This document shows positions 9,673-17,774 of a stretch of DNA of 50,643 nt, piece after piece (the first letter of the stretch is position 1; each line of letters opens with the position of its first letter). The notes beneath the pieces were generated by a model. The model saw only the letters and a program-made list of their open reading frames with translations, had not been told where the DNA came from and did no database searches. Source of the stretch: Erythrobacteraceae bacterium (GTDB lineage Bacteria > Pseudomonadota > Alphaproteobacteria > Sphingomonadales > Sphingomonadaceae); NCBI GenBank assembly GCA_027486035.1, contig JAIXPX010000035.1:1-50643 (forward strand). Direction: 5' to 3'. The position numbers were made by a program, and so were the translations under genes.

Positions 9673-11154
9673 TCACGCCTCGCTCCCGGCGAGCTCGCTC
9701 CTGAGGCTCGCCTCGAGCTGCTCGGCGCTGACAGCGGAAAAGGTGTTGTGGGCGACGAGGCCGGCGATGCCGCGCTTGAGGTAGGTGACGGTGCGTTTTG
9801 CCGGGGAGTCAAAGCCGGCGCTGGCATCGAGCTCGTGGATCTCCATGTCCTGCGGCAGAGCGAAGGGCTTCTGCGGCAATCGCTCGATCGTGGCACCCTT
9901 TGCCGCTAGCGGCAGAACCCACTGGTAGGCGAGGAAAGGCTCGTTCCTGCCGTCAATCACGGCCGGCAGCGTGGCATCGAGCCACAGCACCTCGCGGTCG
10001 ATCCGCGCGCGGACCAGCACATGGTCGAACAGGTTCGGACTGGGAAGTCGCGTCTCGAGCCCGTCGGTTGGCTGACTATTGTTGACCAGCACAGGTTCGG
10101 CCTCGATCCCGAGTTCGCCCAGCAGCGCCAGCAGCAGCGCCGTCTTGCCCTTGCAGTCGCCGTAGCGCCTGTTCCAGGTCTCCTCGGCGCTCGCCGGCAG
10201 GTAGTTCCCGCCGCCAAATCCCACATAGACATAGCGGACCTGCTGCTGAACCAGCTCCAGCGCGGCCTGCGCCTGGGCAAGCTTGCCCGGGTGCGCGGCG
10301 GCGATAGCACCGGCCTCCTTGCGCAGCGGCGCGCCTGGGGGAAGCTTGGCAGCGGCCATGAAAAGCCCGTGGAAGCGCCGCGAGATTGCCTGCCCGTCGG
10401 CAAAGTCGCTGTATTCTATCACCCGCTGCCAGGCATAGCGCGGCGGGGCATCGCGCGGCGGGGTGATCGTCGGCGGGTTGTCGAACCGCGCGACGAGGCG
10501 ATCGGGCTGCTCCTCGAGGAACGGGGCGATGTCCGCGGTCGCCTTGGTGCGCGGGCGCTGGCCCTCGTCCCATGACAGTTCGAGCCGGTATCGCCCCGGC
10601 GGAATGCTTGGCTGGAGCAGCATCAGCCCGCTGCTGTTCTCGCGCAAGGTCGGGTCGTTGATCGGGATCGTGTAGGCGATCTCGAGATCGTCGCCCACGC
10701 GCAGATCCGGCACCTTGAGTACCGCCGTCAGCGTTCCGTCGAGCATCGCCGCCTCGAGCCGGTCTTCGCGGCGCAGCACCTCGAAGCTCGCCTTGCCGAG
10801 CACGTCGATGATCTCGGTGCCGCGATGGATCCGGAGGGTGTGCACCACAGCCTCGCCGGCGGCCGGGTTCCAGGCGAAGGCGACATTGCCGAGTTCGAGG
10901 GCCCCGGGCTGGAGGATCCGCACGAGTTGGCTGAGATAGGCGGCCTCGCCCTTGGCGGTCAGCCGTGTGATGAGATCGCTGCGCCGAACGAACAGAGCGC
11001 CCTGGGCGCCGTCCGGCACGGGCAGCGGCTCGGACAGGATCACCCAATCAGGTGCCTGCACCTCGATGCGCGGTTGCTGCTGGTCCGGTTCTCCGGCCTG
11101 TACCAGCGCGGCTTGTCCGAGCAAGCCGCCGATCACCGCCCATCTCCAGCCCAT
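9673..11154 (-). CDS. DUF3857 / transglutaminase-like secreted protein, truncated by an in-frame stop
   Basis: 493 residues to the TGA at 9673; the family is usually about 650-700 long, and reading through to 9100 would give 684. It starts at ATG 11154 with a signal peptide (GGLLGQAALVQAG), then has a DUF3857 region (~50-260) and a transglutaminase-like core. The presumed triad is intact: Cys334 in YGDCKGKT, His378 in FDHVLV and Asp393 in WLDATLP. Substrate and role are unknown for the family. It lies 113 bp downstream of purC and 54 bp upstream of the M16 protease when the remnant is counted. The truncated form keeps the catalytic residues but loses the C-terminal domain, so function is doubtful. 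Confidence 0.8.
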   Translation of the reverse strand: MGWRWAVIGGLLGQAALVQAGEPDQQQPRIEVQAPDWVILSEPLPVPDGAQGALFVRRSDLITRLTAKGEAAYLSQLVRILQPGALELGNVAFAWNPAAGEAVVHTLRIHRGTEIIDVLGKASFEVLRREDRLEAAMLDGTLTAVLKVPDLRVGDDLEIAYTIPINDPTLRENSSGLMLLQPSIPPGRYRLELSWDEGQRPRTKATADIAPFLEEQPDRLVARFDNPPTITPPRDAPPRYAWQRVIEYSDFADGQAISRRFHGLFMAAAKLPPGAPLRKEAGAIAAAHPGKLAQAQAALELVQQQVRYVYVGFGGGNYLPASAEETWNRRYGDCKGKTALLLALLGELGIEAEPVLVNNSQPTDGLETRLPSPNLFDHVLVRARIDREVLWLDATLPAVIDGRNEPFLAYQWVLPLAAKGATIERLPQKPFALPQDMEIHELDASAGFDSPAKRTVTYLKRGIAGLVAHNTFSAVSAEQLEASLRSELAGSEA

Positions 11155-11267
11155 GCCTGCCTGCGTCCCCTGCTGCGCGTCCGGAATCGACTTTTGTCGT
11201 TCCTGTCCAGACACTTCGTGCAGGCAGCCTAGACGAAGCAGGCCGCAACGGAAGCGAAAAAAGCGGC

Positions 11268-12071
11268 CTATTTCTTGAGCGGCGGCGGACCGCGCAGGCG
11301 CGAGCGGGCGTGCGACAGGTCGAAGACCTCGCCCGGGCCATTGTCCTCTCCGTTGAGCAGGCCGAGGCGGCGGGCGACCTCGCGATAGGCCTCCTCCTCG
11401 CCGCCCAGATCGCGGCGGAAGCGATCCTTGTCGAGCTTTTCGCCCGTCGCCATGTCCCACAGGCGGCAGCCGTCGGGGCTGATCTCGTCAGCCAGGATCA
11501 CGCGGCTGTAATCGCCATCATAGAGGCGGCCGAACTCGAGCTTGAAGTCGACGAGGCGGATGTCGATCGCGGCGAACATCCCGCACAGGAAGTCGTTGAT
11601 GCGGATCGCCATCGAGGAGATGTCGTGCATCTCCTCGTTCGAGGCCCAGTTGAAGCAGGCGATGTGCTCTTCGGCCACCAGCGGATCGCCGAGCGCATCG
11701 TCCTTGTAGTAATACTCGATCAGCGTGTGCGGCAGGGGCTCGCCTTCGGGAATGCCGAGGCGCTTGCTGATCGAGCCGGCCGCAACATTGCGCAGCACGA
11801 CTTCGAGAGGGATGATCTCGACCTGCCGGATCAGCTGCTCGCGCATGTTCAGGCGGCGGATGAAATGGGTCGGGATGCCGATATGGCCAAGGCGGGTGAA
11901 GACGTGCTCGCTGATGCGGTTGTTGATCACGCCCTTGCCGTTGATCGTGCCCTTCTTCTCGGCGTTGAAGGCGGTCGCATCATCCTTGAAGTACTGGATC
12001 AGCGTGCCCGGCTCCGGACCCTCGTAGAGGATCTTGGCCTTGCCTTCGTAAAGCTTGGTGCGGCGGGACAT
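11268..12071 (-). CDS. purC: Phosphoribosylaminoimidazole-succinocarboxamide synthase (SAICAR synthase)
   Basis: 267 residues. It catalyses the ATP-dependent joining of aspartate to CAIR in de novo purine synthesis. Seen: [16 protein letters not shown] at the N-terminus, the DDATAFN block, [18 protein letters not shown], and [10 protein letters not shown] with [15 protein letters not shown], all standard PurC signatures. The ATG at 12071 gives the usual N-terminus [13 protein letters not shown]. It is 41 bp downstream of tRNA-Phe, and the DUF3857 gene follows in the same direction. It is separated from purSQ by a block that is not purine-related. Confidence 0.96.
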   Translation of the reverse strand: MSRRTKLYEGKAKILYEGPEPGTLIQYFKDDATAFNAEKKGTINGKGVINNRISEHVFTRLGHIGIPTHFIRRLNMREQLIRQVEIIPLEVVLRNVAAGSISKRLGIPEGEPLPHTLIEYYYKDDALGDPLVAEEHIACFNWASNEEMHDISSMAIRINDFLCGMFAAIDIRLVDFKLEFGRLYDGDYSRVILADEISPDGCRLWDMATGEKLDKDRFRRDLGGEEEAYREVARRLGLLNGEDNGPGEVFDLSHARSRLRGPPPLKK

Positions 12072-12112
12072 CAGGTCGGCACTCCCATCTCGCCATCAAG
12101 GCGTTCAGCGAA

Positions 12113-12187
12113 TGGTGCCCGGGGGCGGATTTGAACCACCGACACGCGGATTTTCAATCCGCTGCTCTACCCCTGAGCTACCCGGGC
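12113..12187 (-). tRNA. tRNA-Phe (GAA)
   Basis: 75 bases including an encoded CCA. The acceptor arms GCCCGGG and CCCGGGC pair perfectly. The D arm is GCTC/GAGC, the anticodon stem GCGGA/TCCGC encloses the loop TTGAAAA with anticodon GAA, and the T arm GGTGG/CCGCC contains TTCAAAT. Reads Phe UUC/UUU. It follows yacG in the same direction, an order common in sphingomonads. Confidence 0.96.
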
Positions 12188-12308
12188 ATTCGCTGCGAGC
12201 GACGGGGACAAGCCATCAGGCTGCCCCGGCGAGCAAATGAGAGCGGCCCTATGGCGAAGGCCGTCCGCCTTGGCAAGAGCCTTTTGCGGCCGCCTGTGGA
12301 CGAGGCGC

Positions 12309-12494
12309 TCAATCCTGTTCGCGCCAGTTCTCCCGGGCCAGTTCCTCGGGATCGGCGGGCGGGCCGGGGACGGCATAGGAATCCGAGAACCAGCGCGCGA
12401 GGTCACGGTCGCGGCAACGCTCGGAGCAGAAGGGGTGGTGGTCCGGATGGCGCGGCTTGCGGCAGATCGGACAGGGTTTGGAGGCGGTCGTCAT
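12309..12494 (-). CDS. yacG: DNA gyrase inhibitor YacG (small zinc protein)
   Basis: 61 residues with four zinc-binding cysteines spaced C8-x2-C11-x11-C23-x3-C27 (CPIC and CSERC). This matches YacG, which in E. coli binds gyrase GyrB and blocks DNA binding. The C-terminal part has the usual WFSDSYAVPG segment. Its ATG overlaps the stop of the RNase gene (ATGA), so the two are translationally coupled. Identification rests on size, cysteine spacing and position. Confidence 0.9.
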   Translation of the reverse strand: MTTASKPCPICRKPRHPDHHPFCSERCRDRDLARWFSDSYAVPGPPADPEELARENWREQD

Positions 12495-13453
12495 GTCGGC
12501 AGAAGCTGGGCATGGGCCGCTTCAATGGCAAGGGCGGGATCGGTTTCGATCCGCACTTCGCGTGCCGTGCGCGACGCCAGCACGTCGAGCCAGGGCTGCT
12601 TGAGCTTGGCCTTGAGGGCAGGGTGCACCGTCAGCGCCAGCACCCTGCCGGTGCCGCTCTCCGCCGCGATCTCGGCCTGACGCAGCGCCATGCGCGCCGC
12701 CATGCCGAGGCGTGCCGTTGCGAATCGGTGCAGCAGCGAAGGCCCTGCCAGCCGCGCGACAATCTGGACAAAGCCGAAGCCGTTCATCGCGGTGCGCTCG
12801 TGCGGCCAATCCGCCAGCGCCGTGTCGATCGCGGCATCGACCGCACGGCGGTCCTCCTTGGTCTGCAAGGTCGGGAAATCGATCCCGATGTTGCCTCCGA
12901 TGTCGAACCACACCAGCGCCTGCGCGATGGCTGGGACCGCTGCCAGAGCCACCTCTCGCGGGGCACCCGTGCCGTCGATGTCGATGACGGTCATGGCAGG
13001 CGTGACGCTGACCAGCACCTCGCCGCCGGGAAAGTCGAGGCCGGCCGACGATGCGGCGTGCCACACCTCTTCCCACAAGCCGGCGGGGAAACGGTGGACG
13101 ATGCGCCCCTCGGGCCAGCCGGAATGGGGGGAGGGCGCATTCTCCGCCCAAACCCGCGCCTGCGCGCGCTTCAGCCGCCCGCGTTCGGCGAGCGCGGCGC
13201 GGGTGATGACAAGATCGAGCGTCTGCCCTTCGGTGATGTTCGCAGGCAGGTGGTCGACCAGCGCCTCGGTGCCCTCCTCGAGCAGGGCGAGCCCGCGCCG
13301 GGTTCCCTTGAGCTTGGCGGTGAGCTTGCCCGTGGTTCGGGTGCCTGCCGCCAGTTCGCCCGGCCACATGACCCTTGCGGCGAGCACGCGCTCGCCCTTG
13401 AGCAGCAGGGCTCGCGTCTCCGCGATCCCCTCCTCGATCAGCCACTCAGCCAA
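12491..13453 (-). CDS. Ribonuclease E/G family protein (short form)
   Basis: 320 residues, much shorter than RNase E and without its long disordered tail or an obvious S1 domain. The catalytic-core pattern is visible: VTPAMTVIDIDG and FDIGGNIGIDFPTL hold the acidic residues that bind Mg2+ in RNase E/G, and MNGFGFVQIVAR matches the region after them. It presumably cleaves RNA; its specific substrate is unknown. The frame begins with TTG at 13453, overlapping the maf stop, preceded by GGCGGGG; no better start was seen. It belongs to the run infA-maf-this gene-yacG. Confidence 0.82.
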   Translation of the reverse strand: MAEWLIEEGIAETRALLLKGERVLAARVMWPGELAAGTRTTGKLTAKLKGTRRGLALLEEGTEALVDHLPANITEGQTLDLVITRAALAERGRLKRAQARVWAENAPSPHSGWPEGRIVHRFPAGLWEEVWHAASSAGLDFPGGEVLVSVTPAMTVIDIDGTGAPREVALAAVPAIAQALVWFDIGGNIGIDFPTLQTKEDRRAVDAAIDTALADWPHERTAMNGFGFVQIVARLAGPSLLHRFATARLGMAARMALRQAEIAAESGTGRVLALTVHPALKAKLKQPWLDVLASRTAREVRIETDPALAIEAAHAQLLPT

Positions 13454-14018
13454 GCGGGAACCCCGCCGCCTTGAGCAGCGCGCGGGCGTGGTAGAGCGGC
13501 AGGCCCATCACCCCCGAATGGCTGCCCCTGATCCAGGCAATCAGGCCCTCGGCCGCGCCCTGGATCGCATAGCCGCCCGCCTTGCCGCGCCACTCGCCGC
13601 CCGCGAGGTAGGCGGCGATCTCTTCGGGAGAGAGGCGTTTGACGCACACCACCGTCTCGTCAAGCCGTTCGCGCAAGGTGCCGTCGGGCGCACGCAGCAC
13701 GACGCTCGAGAGCACCTGATGGCGCCGCCCGCTCATCAGTTCGAGGCAGGCGCGTGCCTCGGCCTCGTCTTCCGTCTTGGGAAGGATGCGCCGCCCGACC
13801 GCCACCACCGTGTCGCCCGCCAGCACGAAGCCGGGGGCCTCCACCGCCAACGCCTTCTCGCGCCCCATGCGCAGCGCATAGGCGCGCGGCAGTTCGCCTT
13901 TCAGTGGGGTCTCGTCGATGTCAGCAGGGGTGATGGCATCGGGCGCAAGACCGAGCCGCGCAAGCAGTTCGCGCCGCCGGGGTGAGGCCGAAGCCAATGT
14001 CAGATGGCGCGCGCCCAT
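13446..14018 (-). CDS. maf: Maf family nucleotide pyrophosphatase
   Basis: 190 residues. It opens with LTLASASPRRRELL, the Maf signature, and has the later blocks FVLAGDTVV and GGYAIQGAAEGLI. Maf proteins hydrolyse non-canonical or excess nucleoside triphosphates (dTTP/UTP type or m7GTP type) and thereby act in house-cleaning. The ATG at 14018 is 14 bp after the infA stop and gives the family's normal N-terminus; the frame is open further upstream but without similarity. Substrate class is not assigned. Confidence 0.92.
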   Translation of the reverse strand: MGARHLTLASASPRRRELLARLGLAPDAITPADIDETPLKGELPRAYALRMGREKALAVEAPGFVLAGDTVVAVGRRILPKTEDEAEARACLELMSGRRHQVLSSVVLRAPDGTLRERLDETVVCVKRLSPEEIAAYLAGGEWRGKAGGYAIQGAAEGLIAWIRGSHSGVMGLPLYHARALLKAAGFPLG

Positions 14019-14032
14019 GTGGGCCGCAGGCG

Positions 14033-14278
14033 TTATTGCGGGCCGGGGCCGCCGCGACCCGGCATGAAGCGATAGGTGATGCGCGCCTTCGTGAGATCGT
14101 AGGGCGTGAGTTCGCACAGCACTTCGTCGCCCACCAGCACGCGGATGCGGTTCTTGCGCATCTTGCCCGCCGTGTGGCCGAGCACTTCATGGCCGTTTTC
14201 AAGCTCCACCCGGAACATCGCATTGGGCAGCAGTTCAACCACGCGCCCGCGCATTTCGAGGAGTTCTTCCTTGGCCAT
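14033..14278 (-). CDS. infA: Translation initiation factor IF-1
   Basis: 81 residues; [20 protein letters not shown] at the start, then the S1/OB-fold blocks [20 protein letters not shown] and [15 protein letters not shown], which are highly conserved. IF-1 sits in the ribosomal A site during initiation. ATG at 14278 is preceded by AAAGGGAA with a 5-base gap to the ATG. That binding site lies within one arm of an inverted repeat (14282-14362), so access of ribosomes might be regulated. First gene of the infA-maf-RNase-yacG operon. Confidence 0.97.
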   Translation of the reverse strand: MAKEELLEMRGRVVELLPNAMFRVELENGHEVLGHTAGKMRKNRIRVLVGDEVLCELTPYDLTKARITYRFMPGRGGPGPQ

Positions 14279-14281
14279 GTA

Positions 14282-14362
14282 TTCCCTTTGGTTTTCGTTG
14301 CGGCGCACAATACGCCCGTCGATCAGTGGCCGCGCTTTAGCGATGCGGGAACCAAAAGGGAA
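14282..14362 (-). promoter_or_regulatory. Possible RBS-sequestering inverted repeat in the infA leader
   Basis: On the minus strand, TTCCCTTTTGGTT (14362-14350) can pair with AACCAAAGGGAA (14293-14282): 12 base pairs with one bulged T. The second arm contains the infA ribosome binding site (AAAGGG), three bases before the ATG. If transcription starts upstream of 14362, the stem would hide this site. The spacing between arms is 56 bases. The function is inference. Confidence 0.4.
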
Positions 14363-14522
14363 GGCTCGTGCGTTAGGCGCATGATCAGCGGGGCTTTGCG
14401 CCGGTAGCGTCCGGACAGTTTTGCGCCTAGGGGCTCCCCCCGGAAGCCGGATCGCGCGCGCCTCCCCCAAAAGGAGCGGCCAAAGGTCGCCCTGCCGAAT
14501 GACGTGTTATCGAAGGGACCAC

Positions 14523-17500
14523 ATGAACCTCTCCCCGTTCTCCCGCGCCATGCTTCGCGCCGGTACTTGTGCTGTCGGGATTGCTCTGGCCCTTCCGGCA
14601 GCCGCCGCCAGCGCACCCAATGCAGCCAGCGCGCAGCCCCAGCCCGCACCTGCGCCGGTCAGGGAGGAGAAACCGGACAGTGCCAATGACGTGACCCCGG
14701 TGGGCAACGAAATCGTCGTGCGATCGGGGCGCATTCGCGGCCAGCTCGTCGTCGATCAGGCACCGCTCGTGCAGCTCGACGAGACCCAGATCGCGGCCGA
14801 GGGCGTGACCTCGATCGCCGACCTCATCGCGCAGGTCAGCGCGCGCACCGGTTCCGCGCGCGGGCGCGGCGGCGGGATGCCGGTGATCCTCGTCAACGGC
14901 ATCCGCATCGGCTCCTTCCGCGAATTCGCCAACTACCCGCCAGAGGCGCTCGCCAAGGTCGAGGTGTTCCCCGAGGAAGTTGCCCAGCGCTTCGGCTTCC
15001 CGCCCGATCGCCGCGTGATAAACCTCGTCCTGAAGGACAAATATTCGAACCGTCAGGTCGATTTCGAATACCAGATCCCGACGCGGGGCGGCTATGCCCG
15101 TAACGAACAGCAGCTCGGCATCCTCAAAATCGCCGACGGCGGGCGCATCAACGCGAACATCCAGGTCGAGGATACCAACTTGCTCGGCGAGGCGGAGCGC
15201 GGCATCCGCCAGACCCCGGGCTCGGTTTCCTCCGTGGCGGGTGATCCCGATCAGGCGCGGTTCCGCAGCCTGCTCGCCGACACCTTCCGGCTCGACAGCA
15301 ACCTGTCCTGGGCCAAGGCGATCATCGACAGCGGCACCGCGCTGAGCGCGAACCTCAATTACCAGCGGAACGAGAGCCGCAGCCTCGACGGCCTCAACAC
15401 CGTGACCCTCCGTCGCACCCCTGCCGATCCCGGCACGCTGCGCACCTTCGGTGCCGAGACCCCTCTGGCGCGGCGCACCTCGAGCGATACCGTCTCCACC
15501 GCCGGCTCAATCAACAAGCCGGTCAACAATTTCCGCTGGACCAGCACTTTTGATGCCTCGCTGGCCGAGACCGAGACCGAGATCGACAGGCGCCTTACCC
15601 CCCAGCAGCTCGCGGTGTTCCAGAACGCCGCACTCGCAGGCACGCTTGGCGTGACCGGGGCGCTGCCGAGCAACACCGACAACGGCTTCGACGTTGCCAG
15701 CAGTCGCATCATCAACGCCTCGAGCCTCAACACGCTGCAAGGCCCCGTCACCACCCTTCCGGCTGGCGACGTGCTGGCGACCTTCGACATTCGCCTCGAC
15801 TGGCAGAACATCGAAAGCGCCGACACCCGATCGGCGATCGGTGCCGATCTCACGCGCCGCAACCTGTCGACCGGCGTCAACCTGGTCGTGCCGCTGACCA
15901 GCCGCCGCGACGCGTTCGCCGATGCGCTCGGGGACTTCACGCTCAACCTGCAGGCGGGTGTCGACGATCTTAGTGACTTCGGCGTGCTGGGCGACTGGAA
16001 CGCGGGGCTGACCTGGAAGCCCTTCGACAAGCTCGACCTCTCGGCAACCTATATCTGGCGCGAGGTGGCCCCCGGCCTGACCGCGCTCGGCAACCCGAGG
16101 ATCGTCAACCTCAACGTGCCCGTGTTCGATTTTGTGCGCGGCGAGACGGTGCTGGCCGACGTCACCACCGGCGGCAATGCGGCGCTCCCGGCCGAGACCC
16201 AGCGCGACTGGAAGTTCGCCGCGAACTGGGAGCTGCCCTTCTGGGAGAACACGCGGCTCACCGTCGAATACATCCGCAACCGCTCCAGCAACGTGGTGAG
16301 CGCCTTCCCGCAGGTCACCTCCGAGATCGAGGCGGCCTTCCCCGGCCGCGTGACACGCGATGCGAGCGGCCGTCTCACTGCCATTGACCGACGCGCGGTG
16401 AGCTTTGCCAGCACCAAGGCCGACCGCCTCCAGTTCACCTTCTCGCACAACGGCAGCATCGGCGCGCCTGCGGGCGGCGGCGGGATGTTTGGTGGACCCG
16501 GCGGCGGAGGCGGCGGTGGCGGTGGCCGTCCGGGCGGCGGCGGCGCGGTGATCATCGCGGGACCCGGTGGTCAGGCTGGCGGGCCAGGGGCGGGAAGCGC
16601 TCCGGCGGCGGCCCCTCCGGCCGGCGGCTTCGCACCCAGTCCGGTGCAGCGCGAGCAGTTCATGGCCTTCCGCGCCCGGCTGTGCGCCGATGACGGCGCG
16701 GCCTTCCTCGGCAAGCTCGTGGCCGCGATCGACAGCGGGGCGGACATCTCGGCCGAGTACCCCGGCATCGACGCCAGGGCGCTTGCGCCGATGCTGGCGC
16801 GCTTTCGCGGGGCGGATGGCAAGGTCGACCCGGCGCGGATCGAACAGTTCCGCACGCGGCTTTGCAGCATGGATCCGGCAATGATGGGCGCTGCGCCGGG
16901 CGCACCGGGCGGGGCTCCGCGCATGATCATACAGGGCGGGCCGGGCGCTCCGGGCGGCCTGCCGCCGCAGTTCGCCGCCTTCCGCGAGCGGGCCTGCGGC
17001 CCTGACGGCACGAAGGCGATTGCCGAGCTTGTGGCCAAGATTGACCGCGGAGAGGATGTCTCGGCCGAGTTGCCCGGCGTCGATCCCGCCTTCATCAAGA
17101 TGGCGCTCGACCGCTCGCGGCTGCCTGACGGCACGATCCCGCCCGAGGCGATTGCCCAGTTCCAGCAGCGCTTCTGCGCCATGGCTCCGGGCGCTTCTGC
17201 GGGCGGCGCCTCCGGCGGCGCCCGACCGGCTGCCGCTGGGGGTGCCCCCGCAGGCGGCCCCGCCTTTAACCCGCTGGCGATGGGGCGCAATTTCCAGGGC
17301 TGGCGTTACTTCGTGAACCTCACCCACACGCTCGAGCTTGCCAACGAGATCCTGATCGCCCCCGGCCTCCAGCCGCTCGATCAGCTCGACGGGCAGGCGA
17401 CCGGCGCCTTTGGCCAGCCGCGCAATTCGAGCCGCCTCGAAGCGGGCCTGTTCGGCAAGGGCATGGGCCTGCGCCTGTCGGGTGTCTACACCGGCACCAC

Positions 17501-17774
17501 CCGTCTCGACGGCTCGGGCCTGCCGGGCAGCACGGACATTGTCTTCGATGACATCGTGACCTTCAACCTGCGGCTGTTCACCAACCTCGGAGAGATCGTC
17601 GGCAAGAACGAGGGCCTGTTCAAGGACTTCCGGGTGAGCCTCGTCGCCGACAACCTGTTCGATGCGCAACGCCGCGTGCGGGATTCCTCGGGTGCGACTC
17701 CGGTCAACTACCAGCCCTTCGTGATCGACCCGCTGGGCCTCTACGTCGGGATCGACCTCAGGAAGTTGTTCTAG
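14523..17774 (+). CDS. TonB-dependent receptor with an inserted Gly/Pro-rich double-repeat region
   Basis: 1083 residues. A signal peptide (~1-33) is followed by a Pro/Ala-rich stretch and a plug-like domain (~60-180, with MPVILVNGIRIGSF and VEVFPEEVAQRFGFP). The barrel is interrupted from ~655 to ~920 by an insert: Gly-rich linkers around two copies of a ~75-residue unit. Each unit is bounded by two cysteines exactly 60 residues apart (C721/C781 and C825/C885). The barrel resumes at NFQGWRYFVNLTHTLEL and ends GLYVGIDLRKLF with terminal Phe. ATG 14523 has AAGGG upstream. Substrate unknown. The insert could form large extracellular loops stabilised by disulfides. Confidence 0.88.
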   Translation: MNLSPFSRAMLRAGTCAVGIALALPAAAASAPNAASAQPQPAPAPVREEKPDSANDVTPVGNEIVVRSGRIRGQLVVDQAPLVQLDETQIAAEGVTSIADLIAQVSARTGSARGRGGGMPVILVNGIRIGSFREFANYPPEALAKVEVFPEEVAQRFGFPPDRRVINLVLKDKYSNRQVDFEYQIPTRGGYARNEQQLGILKIADGGRINANIQVEDTNLLGEAERGIRQTPGSVSSVAGDPDQARFRSLLADTFRLDSNLSWAKAIIDSGTALSANLNYQRNESRSLDGLNTVTLRRTPADPGTLRTFGAETPLARRTSSDTVSTAGSINKPVNNFRWTSTFDASLAETETEIDRRLTPQQLAVFQNAALAGTLGVTGALPSNTDNGFDVASSRIINASSLNTLQGPVTTLPAGDVLATFDIRLDWQNIESADTRSAIGADLTRRNLSTGVNLVVPLTSRRDAFADALGDFTLNLQAGVDDLSDFGVLGDWNAGLTWKPFDKLDLSATYIWREVAPGLTALGNPRIVNLNVPVFDFVRGETVLADVTTGGNAALPAETQRDWKFAANWELPFWENTRLTVEYIRNRSSNVVSAFPQVTSEIEAAFPGRVTRDASGRLTAIDRRAVSFASTKADRLQFTFSHNGSIGAPAGGGGMFGGPGGGGGGGGGRPGGGGAVIIAGPGGQAGGPGAGSAPAAAPPAGGFAPSPVQREQFMAFRARLCADDGAAFLGKLVAAIDSGADISAEYPGIDARALAPMLARFRGADGKVDPARIEQFRTRLCSMDPAMMGAAPGAPGGAPRMIIQGGPGAPGGLPPQFAAFRERACGPDGTKAIAELVAKIDRGEDVSAELPGVDPAFIKMALDRSRLPDGTIPPEAIAQFQQRFCAMAPGASAGGASGGARPAAAGGAPAGGPAFNPLAMGRNFQGWRYFVNLTHTLELANEILIAPGLQPLDQLDGQATGAFGQPRNSSRLEAGLFGKGMGLRLSGVYTGTTRLDGSGLPGSTDIVFDDIVTFNLRLFTNLGEIVGKNEGLFKDFRVSLVADNLFDAQRRVRDSSGATPVNYQPFVIDPLGLYVGIDLRKLF

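Noticed and set aside
9673..9675. Selenocysteine or readthrough codon at the in-frame TGA of the DUF3857 gene
   Set aside because: No evidence for a SECIS-like hairpin was noted, and the codon lies where a Trp-like residue fits; a nonsense mutation or error is simpler. Kept only as an alternative in the finding.
16470..16560. Gly-rich tandem GGC/GGT DNA looking like a repeat array or CRISPR
   Set aside because: It codes in frame for the Gly-rich linker of the TonB receptor; no spacers or direct repeats of fixed length are seen.
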